Source of the DNA: a virus
Reading direction: 5' to 3' (one strand)
DNA length: 21,801 nt
IMG/VR virus record: IMGVR_UViG_3300028548_003601
Coordinates: 1-21,801 of that record
Shown here: in pieces, positions 20,388 to 21,801 of the stretch
Layout: every line of letters starts with the position of its first letter
Position numbering within the stretch: the first letter of the stretch is position 1
Program-made: the position numbers and the translations under genes
The notes under the pieces: model-generated
The model's input: only the letters and a program-made list of their open reading frames with translations
What the model was told of the DNA's origin: nothing
Databases searched by the model: none

Positions 20388-21801
20388 TTTTTCAAAGTAC
20401 CTTACGGATGAGGAACTAGCCAAGGTTGCTCCTATGCTGGAGCGTTTAAAGACGCTTGACGATAGAAATGAGAAGCAAGATAGCTTTATGAGCTTTGTAA
20501 AGTATGTTTGGCCTCAGTTTATTGAGGGCAGGCACCATAAGATTTATGCGCAGAAGTTACAGGATGTTGCTGATGGCAAGTTAAAGCGTTTGATTATTAA
20601 CATGCCTCCGCGTCATACGAAGTCTGAGTTTGCGAGTTATTTGTTTCCGACTTGGTTAATGGGCAAAAGACCTGATTTGAAAATTATTCAAGCGACACAC
20701 ACGGCTGAGTTGGCTGTTGGATTTGGTCGAAAGATCAAGAATTTAATTGAGAGTGAGGATTTTAAAGATGTTTTCCCAAGTGTTAGTTTGGCTACGGACG
20801 CTAAAGCGAGTGGTCGTTGGAGCACCAATGGCGGTGGTGAATATTATGCGGTTGGTGTGGGCGGGGCTTTGGCGGGTCGTGGCGCGGATTTGGCGATTAT
20901 TGATGACCCCGTTTCGGAGCAAGATGCGTTAAGCTCTACTGCTTTAGACAACATCTACGAGTGGTACACTTCAGGTCCTCGCCAGCGTTTACAGCCCGGT
21001 GGCGCTATTATTATCGTTATGACACGTTGGAGTATTCGTGACCTGACTGCGAAGGTTTTAGCCAAGCAGAGTGAGAAGGGCGCGGATAAGTGGGAGATTG
21101 TAGAGTTTCCTGCGATTATGCCTTCTGGTGATCCTTTATGGCCTGAGTATTGGGGCTTAGATGAATTAGAGGGTGTTAAGGCTTCTATCCCTGTGGGCAA
21201 GTGGAATGCGCAGTACATGCAGAACCCCACTGCTGAAGAGGGTGCGATTATTAAGCGTGAGTGGTGGAAAATCTGGGAGAAGGATGATCCCCCTGATTGC
21301 AGCTATATTATTCAAAGTTATGATACAGCGTTTAGTAAGTCTGACAGGGCTGACTACAGTGCTATTACGACTTGGGGCATATTTCACAATGAAGAGACGC
21401 GAGAGGATCATATTGTTCTTTTGGACGCTGAGAGAGGGCGCTGGGAGTTCCCAGAGCTAAAGGAGCAGGCTTTGGAGTCTTACAAGCTTTATGATCCTGA
21501 TATGGTTTTAATTGAGCAGAAGGCGAGTGGTATGCCGTTGACTCAGGAGCTTCGCAGGATGGGTATTCCTGTAACACCATTTACTCCGAGCCGAGGTGCT
21601 GATAAGTTTACGCGTATGCACGCCTGCGCTCCTGTGTTTGAAAGCGGCATGGTTTGGTGTCCAGAGACTAATTTCTCTGATTTAGTTATGGAAGAATGTG
21701 CCGCTTTTCCGAATGGTGAACATGATGACTTGGCGGATTCGATGACACAGGCTATACTACGTTTTAGACAGGGTGGTTTTATTACGACTCCAAGTGATTA
21801 T
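20368..21801 (+). CDS. terL: Terminase large subunit, open at the window end
   Basis: This is the DNA-packaging ATPase and headful or end nuclease, 478 codons visible with no stop before the edge. Walker A variant PPRHTKSE at 80-87; Walker B LAIIDDP at 175-181; RNase H-like nuclease acids D319 in SYDTAFSKSDRADYS, E383 in VLIEQKASG, and D453/D454 with D457 in HDDLADSMTQA. The start is TTG 20368 (AGGA 9 nt upstream, overlapping the preceding gene) or ATG 20434 (AAGG 8 nt upstream); residues from TTG look protein-like (DFSKYLTDEELAKVAPML), so I prefer it. The C-terminal motif order is complete, so only a short tail is probably missing. Portal and capsid genes would be expected next. Confidence 0.93.
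   Translation, partial: MNELTGDFSKYLTDEELAKVAPMLERLKTLDDRNEKQDSFMSFVKYVWPQFIEGRHHKIYAQKLQDVADGKLKRLIINMPPRHTKSEFASYLFPTWLMGKRPDLKIIQATHTAELAVGFGRKIKNLIESEDFKDVFPSVSLATDAKASGRWSTNGGGEYYAVGVGGALAGRGADLAIIDDPVSEQDALSSTALDNIYEWYTSGPRQRLQPGGAIIIVMTRWSIRDLTAKVLAKQSEKGADKWEIVEFPAIMPSGDPLWPEYWGLDELEGVKASIPVGKWNAQYMQNPTAEEGAIIKREWWKIWEKDDPPDCSYIIQSYDTAFSKSDRADYSAITTWGIFHNEETREDHIVLLDAERGRWEFPELKEQALESYKLYDPDMVLIEQKASGMPLTQELRRMGIPVTPFTPSRGADKFTRMHACAPVFESGMVWCPETNFSDLVMEECAAFPNGEHDDLADSMTQAILRFRQGGFITTPSDY

Overview
The window reads as part of a tailed double-stranded DNA bacteriophage genome (Caudoviricetes), most like uncultured aquatic phages of Gram-negative bacteria. The evidence is a large terminase with intact ATPase and nuclease motifs, a small terminase, a TOPRIM/RepA-type primase-helicase, a Cas4-like nuclease, an SF2 helicase, a SleB-type lysin and many tiny ATGA/TGATG-coupled genes. 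There is no rRNA, no tRNA that I could recognise, no integrase and no capsid or tail gene. The host cannot be named from this sequence.

Layout. (1) 71-6385, plus strand: a compact replication/recombination operon: SF2 helicase, DUF6378-like protein, two unknowns, Cas4-like nuclease, primase-helicase, DUF3846-like protein, then a coiled-coil, an HTH-like and a zinc-ribbon miniprotein. (2) 9736-6397, minus strand: read from a consensus promoter at about 9795. It encodes a DnaJ-type zinc-finger miniprotein, a 22-aa peptide, a 433-aa protein ending in a GHWR signature, a Fis-type HTH protein, a SleB lysin with an overlapping membrane ORF, a 74-aa protein and a Gln/Met-rich protein. (3) 11389-10078, minus strand: a 140-aa unknown, a gamma-glutamylcyclotransferase-like protein and three miniproteins, one a single transmembrane segment. 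(4) 11450-11823: an intergenic region between divergent units with eight TACCGG/CCGGTA motifs in nested inverted repeats. (5) 11824-14831, plus strand: small terminase, a GC-rich repeat-laden spacer, two small genes, phased A-tracts, then an amidoligase. (6) 15132-21801, plus strand: three small genes, an 890-aa low-complexity acidic protein, a 656-aa protein with an HEVEH zincin motif, and the large terminase, which runs off the window end.

How it fits together. Region 1 supplies DNA unwinding, priming and end processing. Region 2 supplies lysis and probably regulation. The amidoligase and the cyclotransferase-like protein match a pairing known in other genomes, where they are predicted to make and trim amide- or gamma-glutamyl-linked peptides. 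Regions 5-6 begin the packaging and virion module, with TerS and TerL about 8 kb apart.

The most unusual signals are in the DNA itself. The octamer TTGTTCGG occurs 20 times by my hand count (both strands), all before 14,920, against under one expected. A recurrent promoter/leader architecture combines a TTGACA box, TGTGGGATA-like -10 surroundings and a TCTAGTA box before the ribosome site. There are also the TACCGG inverted-repeat cluster, 11-bp iterons, G-rich tracts, and 10-bp phased A7 tracts beside a palindromic octamer pair.
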